59,409 bases of DNA from an uncultured Porphyromonadaceae bacterium. GTDB taxonomy: Bacteria; Bacteroidota; Bacteroidia; Bacteroidales; Muribaculaceae. A program made the position numbers and the translations under genes. The stretch is from the NCBI GenBank assembly GCA_905198125.1, contig CAJKBH010000020.1, positions 1-59,409 of the forward strand. Direction: 5' to 3'. Positions 42,567-52,090 of this stretch are shown here, piece by piece; positions within the stretch are counted from its first letter, which is position 1; each line of letters begins with the position of its first letter. The notes under the pieces are model-generated. The model made no database searches, had not been told where the DNA came from, and worked only from the letters and a program-made list of their open reading frames with translations.

Positions 42567-43219
42567 GAAGATTGTTGATACTTATGGCGGCGGTTGTGTC
42601 CGCGGTGCAGGTCTGGGCCGACTCGGTGCGCGACTCGGTGCTGACCGTCACGGAGCCGTTGACCGAGCTTAAGTATGCCGAACGCGCGGACTTCCATACG
42701 GTGGTGTTCGCATCGCGTCCGACGGTGATACCGGCATACGCTTTCCGCGAGTGTACCAACCTGCGCGAGGTGAGGCTGCCCGAAAGCGTGCGCGACATCA
42801 AGTCGCAGGCATTCGTGTATTGCCGCTCGCTGCGGAGCATCAACCTGCCGGACGGGATGACGCACATCGGCGCAAACGTGTTCTCGTTCTGCACGTCGCT
42901 CCGCGAGGTGAAGCTGCCGGCCAACCTGAAGGAGCTGGAAAGCTACGCCTTCAGCGAATGCACGTCGTTGCGGCGCGTCACGATGCCGGCCAACGCCAAC
43001 CTGTTGGGTGAGATGCTGTTCGCCGGCTGCTACGCGCTGACCGAGCTGATAGAGCCGTCGCCTGTGCCACCGCCGTTCGACTGCAACTCGCAGCCGTTCG
43101 ACCCCGAGGAGCGGAGCTTATTGCGGACGTGTACCCTAAGGGTTCCCGGCTCGGCGATACCGGCCTACCGTAAGGCACACGCCTGGCGCGACTTTGAGAA
43201 TATGGAGCCGCTGAATTAA
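42563..43219 (+). CDS. Leucine-rich repeat protein (BspA/LRR_5 type), secreted
   Basis: A 218-aa protein with a signal peptide (about 1-19) and about four LRR_5 repeats of 23 residues. Repeats include IPAYAFRECTNLREVRLPES, IKSQAFVYCRSLRSINLPDG and IGANVFSFCTSLREVKLPAN. The BspA-type fold often mediates surface binding. The segment ends with SAIPAYRKAHAWRDFENMEPL, a common C-terminus of these proteins. It is coupled to the upstream small membrane gene. Confidence 0.88.
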   Translation: MRRLLILMAAVVSAVQVWADSVRDSVLTVTEPLTELKYAERADFHTVVFASRPTVIPAYAFRECTNLREVRLPESVRDIKSQAFVYCRSLRSINLPDGMTHIGANVFSFCTSLREVKLPANLKELESYAFSECTSLRRVTMPANANLLGEMLFAGCYALTELIEPSPVPPPFDCNSQPFDPEERSLLRTCTLRVPGSAIPAYRKAHAWRDFENMEPLN

Positions 43220-43265
43220 GCAGCTAAAAGACATATATTCAGACAATATTAAAAACAAGATAGGA

Positions 43266-44471
43266 ATGAAAGTATTGATCATAGGTGCCGGAGGAGTCGG
43301 CACGGTAGTGGCGCACAAGTGCGCGGAGCATCCCGATGTGTTCAGCGAGATAGTGCTGGCGTCGCGCACCAAGAGTAAATGCGACGTTATAGCCGAGAAT
43401 ATCAAGGCCCGTCACGGCGTGGAGATAGTCACTGACTGCGTGGATGCCGACGAGGTGCCCCAGCTTGTGGAGCTGTTCAGGAAGCACAAGCCCGTCATCT
43501 GCATCAATGTGGCGCTGCCCTATCAGGACCTGACCATCATGGAGGCCTGTCTGCAGGCCGGCGTCAATTACCTCGACACGGCCAACTACGAACCCAAGGA
43601 CGAGGCCCACTTCGAGTATTCGTGGCAGTGGGCGTTCCGCGAGCGTTTCGAGAAGGCCGGCCTTACGGCCATCCTGGGCTGCGGCTTCGACCCGGGGGTC
43701 AGCGCCGTGTTCACCGCTTACGCCGCCAAGCATCATTTCAGCGAGATGCGCACCCTCGACATCGTGGACTGCAACGGCGGTAACCACGGCAAGGCGTTCG
43801 CCACGAACTTCAATCCCGAAATCAACATCCGCGAGATCACGCAGAAGGGGCGCTACTGGCATGACGGCAAGTGGGTGGAGACCGAAAACTTAGAGATCCA
43901 CAAACCGCTGACCTATCCCAACATCGGCGTGCGCGAGAGCTACCTGCTCTATCACGAGGAGCTGGAGAGTCTGGTGCAGAACTTCCCGACCATCCGCCGC
44001 GCCCGCTTCTGGATGACCTTCGGCCAGGAATACCTGACGCATCTGCGTGTGATCCAGGACATAGGCATGGCCCGCATCGACCCCGTTATGTACAACGGAC
44101 AGGAGATTATCCCCATCCAGTTCCTGAAGGCCGTGCTGCCCGATCCCGGCACGCTCGGCGAGAACTATACCGGCGAGACCTCGATAGGCTGCCGTATCTC
44201 CGGACTGGACAAGGAGGGCAACCCCAGCACATACTACATCTACAACAACTGCCCGCACCAGCAGGCCTACGCCGAGACCGGCACACAGGCCGTGAGCTAC
44301 ACCACCGGCGTTCCCGCCATGGTGGGCGCCATGATGTTCCTGACCGGCAAGTGGGTGATGCCCGGCGTTCACAACGTAGAGGAATTCGATCCCGATCCCT
44401 TCCTGGAGAAGGTGGCCGAATGCGGCCTCCCCTGGACCGAAATCGTCAACGCTGACATCGAAATGGACTGA
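43266..44471 (+). CDS. Saccharopine dehydrogenase family, carboxynorspermidine dehydrogenase-like
   Basis: A 401-aa NAD(P)-dependent oxidoreductase with the N-terminal dinucleotide fold VLIIGAGGVGTVVAHKCAEH. LGCGFDPGVSAVFTAYAAKH and CNGGNHGKAFATNFNPEIN are typical of the carboxy(nor)spermidine dehydrogenase group, which joins a diamine with aspartate semialdehyde in the alternative polyamine pathway. Its partner decarboxylase is not in the window. A lysine-pathway role is less likely. The gene stands alone, 46 bp after the LRR gene. Confidence 0.85.
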   Translation: MKVLIIGAGGVGTVVAHKCAEHPDVFSEIVLASRTKSKCDVIAENIKARHGVEIVTDCVDADEVPQLVELFRKHKPVICINVALPYQDLTIMEACLQAGVNYLDTANYEPKDEAHFEYSWQWAFRERFEKAGLTAILGCGFDPGVSAVFTAYAAKHHFSEMRTLDIVDCNGGNHGKAFATNFNPEINIREITQKGRYWHDGKWVETENLEIHKPLTYPNIGVRESYLLYHEELESLVQNFPTIRRARFWMTFGQEYLTHLRVIQDIGMARIDPVMYNGQEIIPIQFLKAVLPDPGTLGENYTGETSIGCRISGLDKEGNPSTYYIYNNCPHQQAYAETGTQAVSYTTGVPAMVGAMMFLTGKWVMPGVHNVEEFDPDPFLEKVAECGLPWTEIVNADIEMD

Positions 44472-44580
44472 TGTAAAAGGGCTGTCGGCATATAATCAGC
44501 ATAAAATTGCCTGAAAATAGCCTGAAATGGCCGGAAAATGGCCTAAAAATAGATTAAAATTGCAGAGTTTCTGAAATCTT

Positions 44581-44612
44581 TTTTGCAGAATAAGAAATTT
44601 TTAGTAACTTTG
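44581..44612 (+). promoter_or_regulatory. Promoter of tRNA-Glu and probably rpsT
   Basis: TTTTG (44581-44585) and TAACTTTG (44605-44612) are 19 bp apart. Both boxes and the spacer length equal those of tRNA-Tyr. No second promoter is seen before rpsT. Confidence 0.82.
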
Positions 44613-44653
44613 CAGTCGCAAAGCGCGAAATGAATTCGTCGCTGGCAAATCGG

Positions 44654-44725
44654 GGCCCATTCGTCTATCGGTTAGGACGAGAGATTTTCATTCTCTAAAG
44701 AGCAGTTCGACTCTGCTATGGGCTA
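44654..44725 (+). tRNA. tRNA-Glu (TTC)
   Basis: Acceptor arms GGCCCAT (44654-44660) and ATGGGCT (44718-44724) pair, with a G·U at the end and discriminator A44725. The anticodon stem AGAGA/TCTCT encloses TTC at 44687-44689. The T-loop TTCGACT is normal. CCA is not encoded. The gene lies 46 bp before rpsT without a terminator between them. Confidence 0.95.
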
Positions 44726-44771
44726 CAAATCAAACACAAGGTTAACAACCAACACAGACTAAAACAGAAAG

Positions 44772-45026
44772 ATGGCAAATCATAAATCGTCATTGAAGAG
44801 AATTCGTCAGGCAGAAAGCCGTCGCCTGGAGAATCGTTATTGGGCCAAGACCGCCCGCAACGCCGTGCGTCGCGTACGCAAAATGACCGACAAGGCCGAA
44901 GCTCAGGCCGCATACAACAAGGTATCGCAGCTGCTTCAGCGTCTGGGTCGCAAGAATATCATCTCCAAGAACAAGGCAGCGAATCTGTGCAGCAGCTTGC
45001 AGAAGCACGTCAACAAGCTGGGCTAA
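44772..45026 (+). CDS. rpsT: 30S ribosomal protein S20
   Basis: An 84-aa basic protein, the usual S20 size. MANHKSSLKRIRQAESRRLEN is altered only slightly from the family start, and the helical KTARNAVRRVRKM and KNIISKNKAANLCSSL segments follow. It binds 16S rRNA early in small-subunit assembly. It is probably co-transcribed with tRNA-Glu and is closed by a terminator. Confidence 0.97.
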   Translation: MANHKSSLKRIRQAESRRLENRYWAKTARNAVRRVRKMTDKAEAQAAYNKVSQLLQRLGRKNIISKNKAANLCSSLQKHVNKLG

Positions 45027-45045
45027 ATTCACCGTTAAGATAACA

Positions 45046-45091
45046 GAGCCGGGCCGGCCGTCAGTTACGCTGACCGCCGGCTCGATTTTTT
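45046..45091 (+). terminator. Intrinsic terminator of rpsT
   Basis: GAGCCGG (45046-45052) and CCGGCTC (45077-45083) form the outer stem, with a smaller hairpin of GTCAG/CTGAC type inside. GATTTTTT follows. Confidence 0.87.
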
Positions 45092-45171
45092 ATAAGGAAC
45101 ATACTTTTAAGGATATTGTTTCTACAAGCCTACAAGGATTGCTTCTAATACCATAGCGTTATATTATAGTT

Positions 45172-46737
45172 ATGAAACGTTACGATTATTTGGTGATAGG
45201 CAGCGGCATCGCCGGCATGTCGTTCGCGCTGAAGGTGGCCCGCACGGGCGCCAGCGTGGCAATTATCTGCAAGACCGACCTCGAGGAGGCCAACACATTC
45301 TACGCCCAGGGCGGCGTGGCCTCGGTGACGAACCTTGAGGTGGACGATTTCGACAAGCACATCCACGACACGATGGTGGCCGGCGACTGGATTTCCGATC
45401 CCAAGGCAGTGGAGCAGGTGGTGCGCAACGCGCCCGCTCAGATTCAGGAGCTGCTGTCGTGGGGCGTCGACTTCGACCGCAAGGAGGACGGCACCTTCGA
45501 CCTGCACCGCGAGGGCGGTCACTCCGAATTCCGCATCCTGCACCACGCCGACAACACCGGCGCCGCAATCCAGCAGGCCCTGGTGCGCCGCATACAGAAC
45601 ACCGATAACATCGACGTCTACGACCATCACTGCGCCGTGGAGATCATCACCCAGCACCATCTCGGCAAGGTTGTGACCCGCCGCACTCCCGACATACAGT
45701 GCTATGGCGCATACATCCTTAACGAAGCTACCGGCAATGTCGATACGTTCCTGGCAAAAGTGACCGTTATGGCCACGGGCGGCGTCGGAGCCGTGTACAC
45801 CACCACCACCAATCCGCTTGTTGCCACCGGCGACGGCATCGCAATGGTTTACCGCGCCAAGGGAACGGTCAAGGACATGGAATTCATACAGTTCCATCCC
45901 ACGGCCCTGTACCATCCCGGCGACCGTCCCAGCTTCCTCATCACCGAGGCCATGCGCGGCTACGGAGCCATACTGAAGAACATAGACGGCTCGGAATTCA
46001 TGCACAAATATGACGAGCGTCTGTCGCTGGCGCCGCGCGACATCGTGGCCCGCGCCATCGACTCGGAGATGAAGCTGAACGGCACCGACCACGTCATGCT
46101 CGACGTGACGCACAAGGATCCGGAAGAAACCAAAAAGCATTTCCCCAACATCTACGAGAAATGCCTGTCTCTGGGCATCGACATCACCAAGGACATGATA
46201 CCCGTGGCTCCGGCCGCCCACTATCTGTGCGGCGGTATCGCCGTGAACCTGAACGGCGAGTCGAGCATCAACCGGCTGTACGCCCTGGGCGAATGCTCGT
46301 GTACCGGCCTGCACGGCGGCAACCGCCTGGCCAGCAACTCGCTGATAGAGGCCGTGGTGTATGCCGACGCGGCCGCCCGCCACGCCATCGAGGCCATCAA
46401 GGGATACGACTGGCGCGACGACGTGCCCGAATGGAACGACGAGGGTACCATCCCGCACGAGGAAATGGTGCTCATCACCCAGTCGGAGAAGGAAGTGAGC
46501 CAGATCATGGCCTACTATGTGGGCATCGTACGCAGCGACCTGCGCCTGAAACGCGCCTGGAACCGCCTCGACATCCTGTATCAGGAAACCGAGGACCTGT
46601 TCCGCCGCAGCAAGCCCACGCGCCAGCTGTGCGAGCTGCGCAACATCATCAACGTGGCATATCTCGTCACGCGCCAGGCAATGGACCGCAAGGAGAGCCG
46701 CGGTCTGCACTACACCATCGACTATCCACACAAATAA
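45172..46737 (+). CDS. nadB: L-aspartate oxidase
   Basis: A 521-aa flavoprotein that oxidises L-aspartate to iminoaspartate in NAD synthesis. The FAD site is VIGSGIAGMSFALKVA, the active-site region is QGGVASV and HREGGHSEFRILHHADNTG, and FHPTALYHPG and GGNRLASNSLIEA are signature motifs. The length and order match NadB rather than fumarate reductase subunit A. NadA and NadC are not nearby. Confidence 0.95.
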   Translation: MKRYDYLVIGSGIAGMSFALKVARTGASVAIICKTDLEEANTFYAQGGVASVTNLEVDDFDKHIHDTMVAGDWISDPKAVEQVVRNAPAQIQELLSWGVDFDRKEDGTFDLHREGGHSEFRILHHADNTGAAIQQALVRRIQNTDNIDVYDHHCAVEIITQHHLGKVVTRRTPDIQCYGAYILNEATGNVDTFLAKVTVMATGGVGAVYTTTTNPLVATGDGIAMVYRAKGTVKDMEFIQFHPTALYHPGDRPSFLITEAMRGYGAILKNIDGSEFMHKYDERLSLAPRDIVARAIDSEMKLNGTDHVMLDVTHKDPEETKKHFPNIYEKCLSLGIDITKDMIPVAPAAHYLCGGIAVNLNGESSINRLYALGECSCTGLHGGNRLASNSLIEAVVYADAAARHAIEAIKGYDWRDDVPEWNDEGTIPHEEMVLITQSEKEVSQIMAYYVGIVRSDLRLKRAWNRLDILYQETEDLFRRSKPTRQLCELRNIINVAYLVTRQAMDRKESRGLHYTIDYPHK

Positions 46738-46784
46738 CCCCGATTCAGGATAATACATAAGGACCACCGATTGTTATATAGAAT

Positions 46785-48440
46785 ATGAAAAGGATTATCA
46801 GAGGCGCATTGTTGTGTGCCGCCATCGTGACGGCCGGAATAGTGAGTGCGCAGAAAAGCAAGGACATGTCGGTGGCCCGCGGTCTGAACACGTTCAGCTC
46901 CATAGTCAAGGAGCTGGAAATGAACTATGTGGACACCATCAATTCGGAGACGGCATTCAAGGACGCCATCGACGCGATGCTGCAGACGGTTGACCCGTAT
47001 ACCGTATATTATCCCAAGGAAGACCGTGAGGACATCAGCCAGATGACGACCGGCGAATATGCCGGCATCGGCGCCCTGCTGCTGTATAAGGACGGCGGTA
47101 CATACGTGTCCGAGCCGTTCGAGAACAGCCCGGCTTACAGGGGAGGCCTCCGCGCCGGTGACCGCCTGCTGAAGGTGGACACCGTCGACGTGTCGAAGTT
47201 CACCGTCGACAAGGTCAGCAAGCTGCTGCGCGGCCGTCCCGACACTCAGGTACGCATCCGCGTGCAGCGCCCGTATGTTCAGGATTCCATACTGAACCTG
47301 ACCGTCACCCGCGCCAAGATACGCAATTCGTCGGTTCCTTACGCCGGCGTTCTACCCGACAGCATCGGCTACATACGCATCACGCAGTTTATCGAGGACA
47401 CCGGCAAGGATGTCCGCGCCGCCCTCGACTCGTTCCACGCCGCCCCCGGACTTAAGGGCGTCATAATCGACCTGCGCGGTAATGGCGGCGGTCTGCTGGA
47501 ACAGGCCGTGGACGTGGCCTCAAACTTCGTGCCAAAAGGTACCGAAATAGTGCGCACCATCGGCCGCGACAAGGACGCCACCAAGATATACAAGACCATG
47601 CGCAAGCCCCTGTATCCCGACATGCCCGTGGCCGTGCTGACCGACGGCGGCACCGCCTCTGCCTCCGAGATATTGGCAGGAGCCATGCAGGACCTGGACC
47701 GCGGCGTCTTAGTTGGTACCCGCAGCTTCGGCAAGGGATTGGTGCAGACCACGCGTCCCCTCCCTTACGGCGGTGTGCTTAAGGTGACGGTAGCCAAATA
47801 CTACACCCCCTCGGGCCGGTTGATTCAGAGCCTGGACTATAAGCACCGCAATCCCGACGGATCGGCGGCGCGCGTGCCCGACTCGCTGACCCACGCCTAC
47901 AAGACGCTGCACGGCCGCACCATACGCGACGGCGGCGGTCTGCAGCCCGATTCCACGGTAAACTGGAAGAAGGTGAATCGCCTGGTCTACAACGTGGTGA
48001 GCGACAACTGGTCGTGGGACTTCGCCAACAAGTTCAAGGCCACGCACCCCACCATACCCACAGCCGACAAGTTCGTGATAACCGATTCGGTTTATAACGA
48101 GTTCAAGGCCTTCATCGACCCGAAGAAGTTCAAGTACGACTCCGCGATGGAGGAGGCCACCGAGGCACTCCGCAAAGTGGCCGACGAGGAGGGTTACATC
48201 AACGACGAGACCACTGCAGCGTTCGACAGCCTCAAGAAACTGCTGACGCACAACCTGGACCGTGACCTTGACACCCACCGCAAGCATATAGAGGAATACC
48301 TGGGCGGCGAGATAGTGAGCCGCTACTACTTCGACCGCGGGCGCACGCAGTACGGCATCCGCGACGACGAGGGTGTGGACGCCGCGCGCGGCATCCTGAA
48401 GGACAAGTCTCTGTACAAACGAATACTTTCGGGCAAATGA
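46785..48440 (+). CDS. S41-family C-terminal processing protease
   Basis: A 551-aa periplasmic protease with a signal peptide (about 1-22), a PDZ domain (about 85-165) and an S41 catalytic domain. GGTASASEI places the nucleophile at Ser292, and SFGKGLVQ gives the general base Lys317, the 25-residue spacing usual for the Ser-Lys dyad. It cleaves C-terminal or misfolded periplasmic proteins. Its stop overlaps the mfd start by 4 bp. Confidence 0.95.
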   Translation: MKRIIRGALLCAAIVTAGIVSAQKSKDMSVARGLNTFSSIVKELEMNYVDTINSETAFKDAIDAMLQTVDPYTVYYPKEDREDISQMTTGEYAGIGALLLYKDGGTYVSEPFENSPAYRGGLRAGDRLLKVDTVDVSKFTVDKVSKLLRGRPDTQVRIRVQRPYVQDSILNLTVTRAKIRNSSVPYAGVLPDSIGYIRITQFIEDTGKDVRAALDSFHAAPGLKGVIIDLRGNGGGLLEQAVDVASNFVPKGTEIVRTIGRDKDATKIYKTMRKPLYPDMPVAVLTDGGTASASEILAGAMQDLDRGVLVGTRSFGKGLVQTTRPLPYGGVLKVTVAKYYTPSGRLIQSLDYKHRNPDGSAARVPDSLTHAYKTLHGRTIRDGGGLQPDSTVNWKKVNRLVYNVVSDNWSWDFANKFKATHPTIPTADKFVITDSVYNEFKAFIDPKKFKYDSAMEEATEALRKVADEEGYINDETTAAFDSLKKLLTHNLDRDLDTHRKHIEEYLGGEIVSRYYFDRGRTQYGIRDDEGVDAARGILKDKSLYKRILSGK

Positions 48441-51400
48441 CGCTGACGGAATGCGCGTCACGGTTCGTGACTGACTCCAAGCGGCGCGCCGCCGCAGGGA
48501 TGCTGCGTAACCGTGACCTGCGGCGCCTGATGTTCGCCGGACTGGCGGGGAGCGCCCCGGCGGTGTTCCTCAGCACCCTCGACGTGCCGCTCGGCGTGGT
48601 GGTATGCAACGACCTGACAGGCGCCGGCTATATGTTCAGTGACCTGACCGCCATACTCGGCCCCGACGCCGTGGCCATATTCCCCAGCGGCTACAAGCGC
48701 GACATCAAGTACGGCCAGCCCGACGGCCCGCAGCAGATACTCCGCACCGAGACGCTGGACCGCCTGCATGCCCCCAAAAGCAGCCTGACATGGATCGTCA
48801 CCTATCCCGAGGCGCTGGCCGAACGTGTGGCCGCACCCGAGGCCATGGCGCGCGACACGCTCCGTTTCCATCCCGGCGACACCGTCAGGATTTCCGACCT
48901 GCTGCAACGCCTGCTCGACATGGGTTTCCACAAGGTGGACTATGTCTACGAGCCGGGACAGTTTGCCGTCCGGGGTTCAATCTTCGACATATTCAGCTAT
49001 AGCCGCGATATGCCCTATCGTTTCGATTTCTTCGACGAGGACATAGACACCATACGCACGTTCAACATCGAGACGCAGCTGTCGGAGGGGAAGGAGGACG
49101 AGGCCGTGATACTGTCGGCCCGCGCCTCGGACGCCACCGGAGGCGTATCGCTGCTCGACACCCTCGACACGGACACAGTATTGTTCTGTGCCGACCCGGA
49201 ATTCGTCACGGCGCGCGTGGCGTCCGTAGCAGCGCAGACATATTCCGATTCAGCCGTAATAGCCGGCGAGGGAGACCCCGACTCGATGCAGAAGGTGGTG
49301 GATCCCGACGAGTTCCGCGCCCGCTTCGACGCGATGCGCGTGGCGCAGTTCACCCCCAACCGCGAGGCCGGGGAGAACATAGCCGGACTGGCGCGGATGG
49401 TGTTCGACACCGCGCCGCAGACGCTGTATCACAAGAATTTCGACCTCATAGCCGAGTCATTCGCCGACTTCTTGGCCAAGGGATACCGCATAATGGTGCT
49501 GAGCGACTCGGCGCGTCAGACCGACCGCCTGAAGGAGATATTCGAGGACCGGGGCGACGACATCGTCTTCACTCCCGTAGAGCCGACGCTTCATGAGGGC
49601 TTCATCGACCGCGGGTCGAAAAGTTGTTTCTTCACCGACCATCAGATATTCGACCGCTTCCACAACTACACGCTGAAGGCCGACCGCGCCCGCAGCGGCC
49701 GCGTGGCGCTCAGCCTCAAGGAACTGAACCAGATCGAGCCGGGCGACTACATAGTGCACATAGACCACGGCATCGGTATATTCGGCGGCCTGGTAAAGAC
49801 CGCGACAAACGGGCATCCGCAGGAAATGATCAAGGTGTTCTTCCAGAACAACGACCTGGTGCTGGTGTCGATCCACGCGCTGCACAAGCTGTCGAAATAC
49901 CGGGGTCAGGAGGGCGCGGCGCCAAAGGTGAGCAAACTCGGCTCCGGCGCATGGCAGCGGCTGAAGGAGCGCACCAAGTCCAAGATGAAGGACATGGCGC
50001 GCGACCTGATACGCCTGTATGCCCAGCGCCGCCACGAGAAGGGGCACGCATTTCCCGCCGACAACTATCTGCAGCACGAATTGGAGGCGTCGTTCGCCTA
50101 CGAGGATACGCCCGACCAGCAGAAGGCCACGGCGGCCGTCAAGGCCGACATGGAGTCGCCGCGGCCGATGGACCGCCTGGTGTGCGGAGACGTAGGCTTC
50201 GGTAAGACGGAGATAGCCGTGCGCGCCGCATTCAAGGCCGCGTGCGACAACAAGCAGACCGCCCTGCTGGTGCCCACCACCGTGCTGGCCATGCAGCATT
50301 ACCACACGTTCCGCGACCGCCTCAAGGATTTCCCGGTGCGCGTGGAGTTCCTGAGCCGCGCCAAGAAGGCGGCCGAGACGCGACAGATACTCGCCGACCT
50401 AAAGGCCGGCAAGATCGACATTCTGATAGGCACGCACAAGATTATCGGCAAGCAGGTGGAATTCAAGGACCTCGGCCTGTTGGTGATAGACGAGGAGCAG
50501 AAGTTCGGCGTGGCGGTCAAGGAGAAGCTGAAGCAGCTCAAGACCAACGTCGACACGCTGACCATGTCGGCCACCCCGATACCGCGTACGCTTCAGTTCT
50601 CGCTGATGGGCGCGCGCGACCTGTCGAACCTCAACACACCGCCGGCCAACCGCCAGCCCATCAACACGACGGTGTCCGTGCTGGACGACGACACCCTCAA
50701 GGAAGCCGTCAGCTTCGAGCTGAGCCGCGGCGGACAGGTGTTCTTTGTCACCAATCGGATTCAGAATCTTTTCGAGCTACAGACCAAATTAGAGCGTCTT
50801 GTGCCGGGCGTGCGCGTGGTGATAGCCCACGGCCAGATGCCGCCCGAACAGATGGAGAAAGCTATCATAGACTTCTCCAACCGCGACTACGACGTGCTGC
50901 TGTCCACCACCATCATCGAGAACGGCGTGGACATGCCCAATGTGAACACCATCTTGGTCAACAACGCGCACCGTTTCGGCCTCAGCGAGCTGCACCAGCT
51001 TCGCGGCCGTGTGGGACGTTCGTCGCGCAAGGCGTTCTGCTATCTGTTCGTTCCGCCGGGCGACGCCATGACGCCTGTGGCGCGTCGCAGGCTGCAGGCC
51101 ATAGAGTCGTTCTCCGAGCTTGGGAGCGGCATACACATAGCCATGCAGGACCTGGACATACGCGGCGCCGGTAACCTGTTGGGCGCCGAGCAGTCTGGCT
51201 TCATAGCCGACCTGGGCTACGAGGCGTATCAGCAGATACTGCGCGAGTCGGTGACGGAACTGAAAACGGAGGAATTCGGCGACGAATTCCAGGATGTGTC
51301 GGATGCCGCGACGGGGCAGGAGGAATATGTGAACGAGGTGACGATAGAGAGCGACCTGGAATTGCGTCTGCCGCCGGAGTATGTGCCTCAGGAGAACGAG

Positions 51401-51787
51401 CGCATCACGCTGTACAGGCAGCTCGACAACATGGAACGGCCCGAGCAGGTCGAGGAGTTCCGCGCCGAACTGCGCGACCGTTTCGGCGCGATACCGGAGG
51501 TGAGCGAGGAGCTGATCAAGGTTGTTCCGCTGCGCTTCGAGGCTAAGAAGGCGGGCATAGAGCGTCTGGTGCTGAAGAACGGACAGATGCGGGCGTACTT
51601 CGTCGGAGCGGAGAACAAGGCGTATTATCAGAGCCGCGCGTTCGGCCGCGTGCTGGAGTGGCTGCAGGGCAACCCGCGCGACACGCAGTTCCGCAAGGCC
51701 GGCGAGCGCAACCTGATAGTCATCGGCAACGTCACCACGGTCAGCCGCGCCCTCGACATCATGACCGCCATCAACGCCCAACAGTAG
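48437..51787 (+). CDS. mfd: Transcription-repair coupling factor
   Basis: A 1116-aa Mfd that removes stalled RNA polymerase and recruits UvrA. The UvrB-like N-terminal part is followed by the RNA polymerase-interacting domain (EPGDYIVHIDHGIGIF, about 435-450). The translocase motor has GDVGFGKTEIA (Lys590), DEEQKFGV and SATPIPRTLQFSL, and the C-terminal TRCF domain closes the chain. LRGRVGRSSRKAF is helicase motif VI. The length is normal. It is coupled to the S41 protease gene by 4 bp. Confidence 0.97.
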   Translation: MTLTECASRFVTDSKRRAAAGMLRNRDLRRLMFAGLAGSAPAVFLSTLDVPLGVVVCNDLTGAGYMFSDLTAILGPDAVAIFPSGYKRDIKYGQPDGPQQILRTETLDRLHAPKSSLTWIVTYPEALAERVAAPEAMARDTLRFHPGDTVRISDLLQRLLDMGFHKVDYVYEPGQFAVRGSIFDIFSYSRDMPYRFDFFDEDIDTIRTFNIETQLSEGKEDEAVILSARASDATGGVSLLDTLDTDTVLFCADPEFVTARVASVAAQTYSDSAVIAGEGDPDSMQKVVDPDEFRARFDAMRVAQFTPNREAGENIAGLARMVFDTAPQTLYHKNFDLIAESFADFLAKGYRIMVLSDSARQTDRLKEIFEDRGDDIVFTPVEPTLHEGFIDRGSKSCFFTDHQIFDRFHNYTLKADRARSGRVALSLKELNQIEPGDYIVHIDHGIGIFGGLVKTATNGHPQEMIKVFFQNNDLVLVSIHALHKLSKYRGQEGAAPKVSKLGSGAWQRLKERTKSKMKDMARDLIRLYAQRRHEKGHAFPADNYLQHELEASFAYEDTPDQQKATAAVKADMESPRPMDRLVCGDVGFGKTEIAVRAAFKAACDNKQTALLVPTTVLAMQHYHTFRDRLKDFPVRVEFLSRAKKAAETRQILADLKAGKIDILIGTHKIIGKQVEFKDLGLLVIDEEQKFGVAVKEKLKQLKTNVDTLTMSATPIPRTLQFSLMGARDLSNLNTPPANRQPINTTVSVLDDDTLKEAVSFELSRGGQVFFVTNRIQNLFELQTKLERLVPGVRVVIAHGQMPPEQMEKAIIDFSNRDYDVLLSTTIIENGVDMPNVNTILVNNAHRFGLSELHQLRGRVGRSSRKAFCYLFVPPGDAMTPVARRRLQAIESFSELGSGIHIAMQDLDIRGAGNLLGAEQSGFIADLGYEAYQQILRESVTELKTEEFGDEFQDVSDAATGQEEYVNEVTIESDLELRLPPEYVPQENERITLYRQLDNMERPEQVEEFRAELRDRFGAIPEVSEELIKVVPLRFEAKKAGIERLVLKNGQMRAYFVGAENKAYYQSRAFGRVLEWLQGNPRDTQFRKAGERNLIVIGNVTTVSRALDIMTAINAQQ

Positions 51788-51807
51788 ACATAAGAACAGC
51801 TATTTGT

Positions 51808-52041
51808 TTTAGACAGGAGAACAGGAGAAACAGGAGGTTCTTCTGCAAGCATAGTTTGAATTTAGACAGGAGAACAGGAGGAACAGGAGGTTCTTCTGCA
51901 AGCATAGTTTGAATTTAGACAGGAGAACAGGAGAAACAGGAGAGACAATCAATAGAATCTCCTGTTTCTCCTGTTCTCCTGTCTAAAAAAATATATAAAT
52001 CTCCTGTCTAAAAATATATAGTTCTCCTGTCTATAAACGGG
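51808..52041. repeat. Family A repeat, full array between mfd and gapA
   Basis: Two 53-bp direct repeats (51808-51860, 51861-51913), one with a single base change in the heptamer block, are followed by a third block (51914-51942) that begins a perfect inverted repeat. Its complement lies at 51959-51987, giving a 29-bp stem plus one A-T pair around a 14-nt loop. The heptamer ACAGGAG or CTCCTGT occurs about 14 times in this stretch. The right flank has single CTCCTGT units spaced 20-odd bp apart and runs into the terminator. The gap holds no ORF of interest. Confidence 0.92.
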
Positions 52042-52071
52042 AAAAGGCTTCGCCGGATGGCGAAGCCTTTT
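52042..52071. terminator. Bidirectional terminator between mfd and gapA
   Basis: AAAAGGCTTCGCC (52042-52054) and GGCGAAGCCTTTT (52059-52071) form a perfect 13-bp stem with loop GGAT. Flanking A and T runs let it act on both strands. It is 20 bp past the gapA stop. Confidence 0.88.
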
Positions 52072-52090
52072 GTTACGATGTGAACGGGGA

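Noticed and set aside
45145..46767. 540-aa open frame covering all of nadB on the other strand
   Set aside because: It is a codon-bias shadow: low-complexity Val/His/Gly-rich sequence with no recognisable fold, whereas the sense strand is an intact L-aspartate oxidase.
51808..52041. CRISPR array for the family A repeats
   Set aside because: Spacers are not unique, the repeat is a 7-bp motif with palindromic arrangement, and no cas gene is present.
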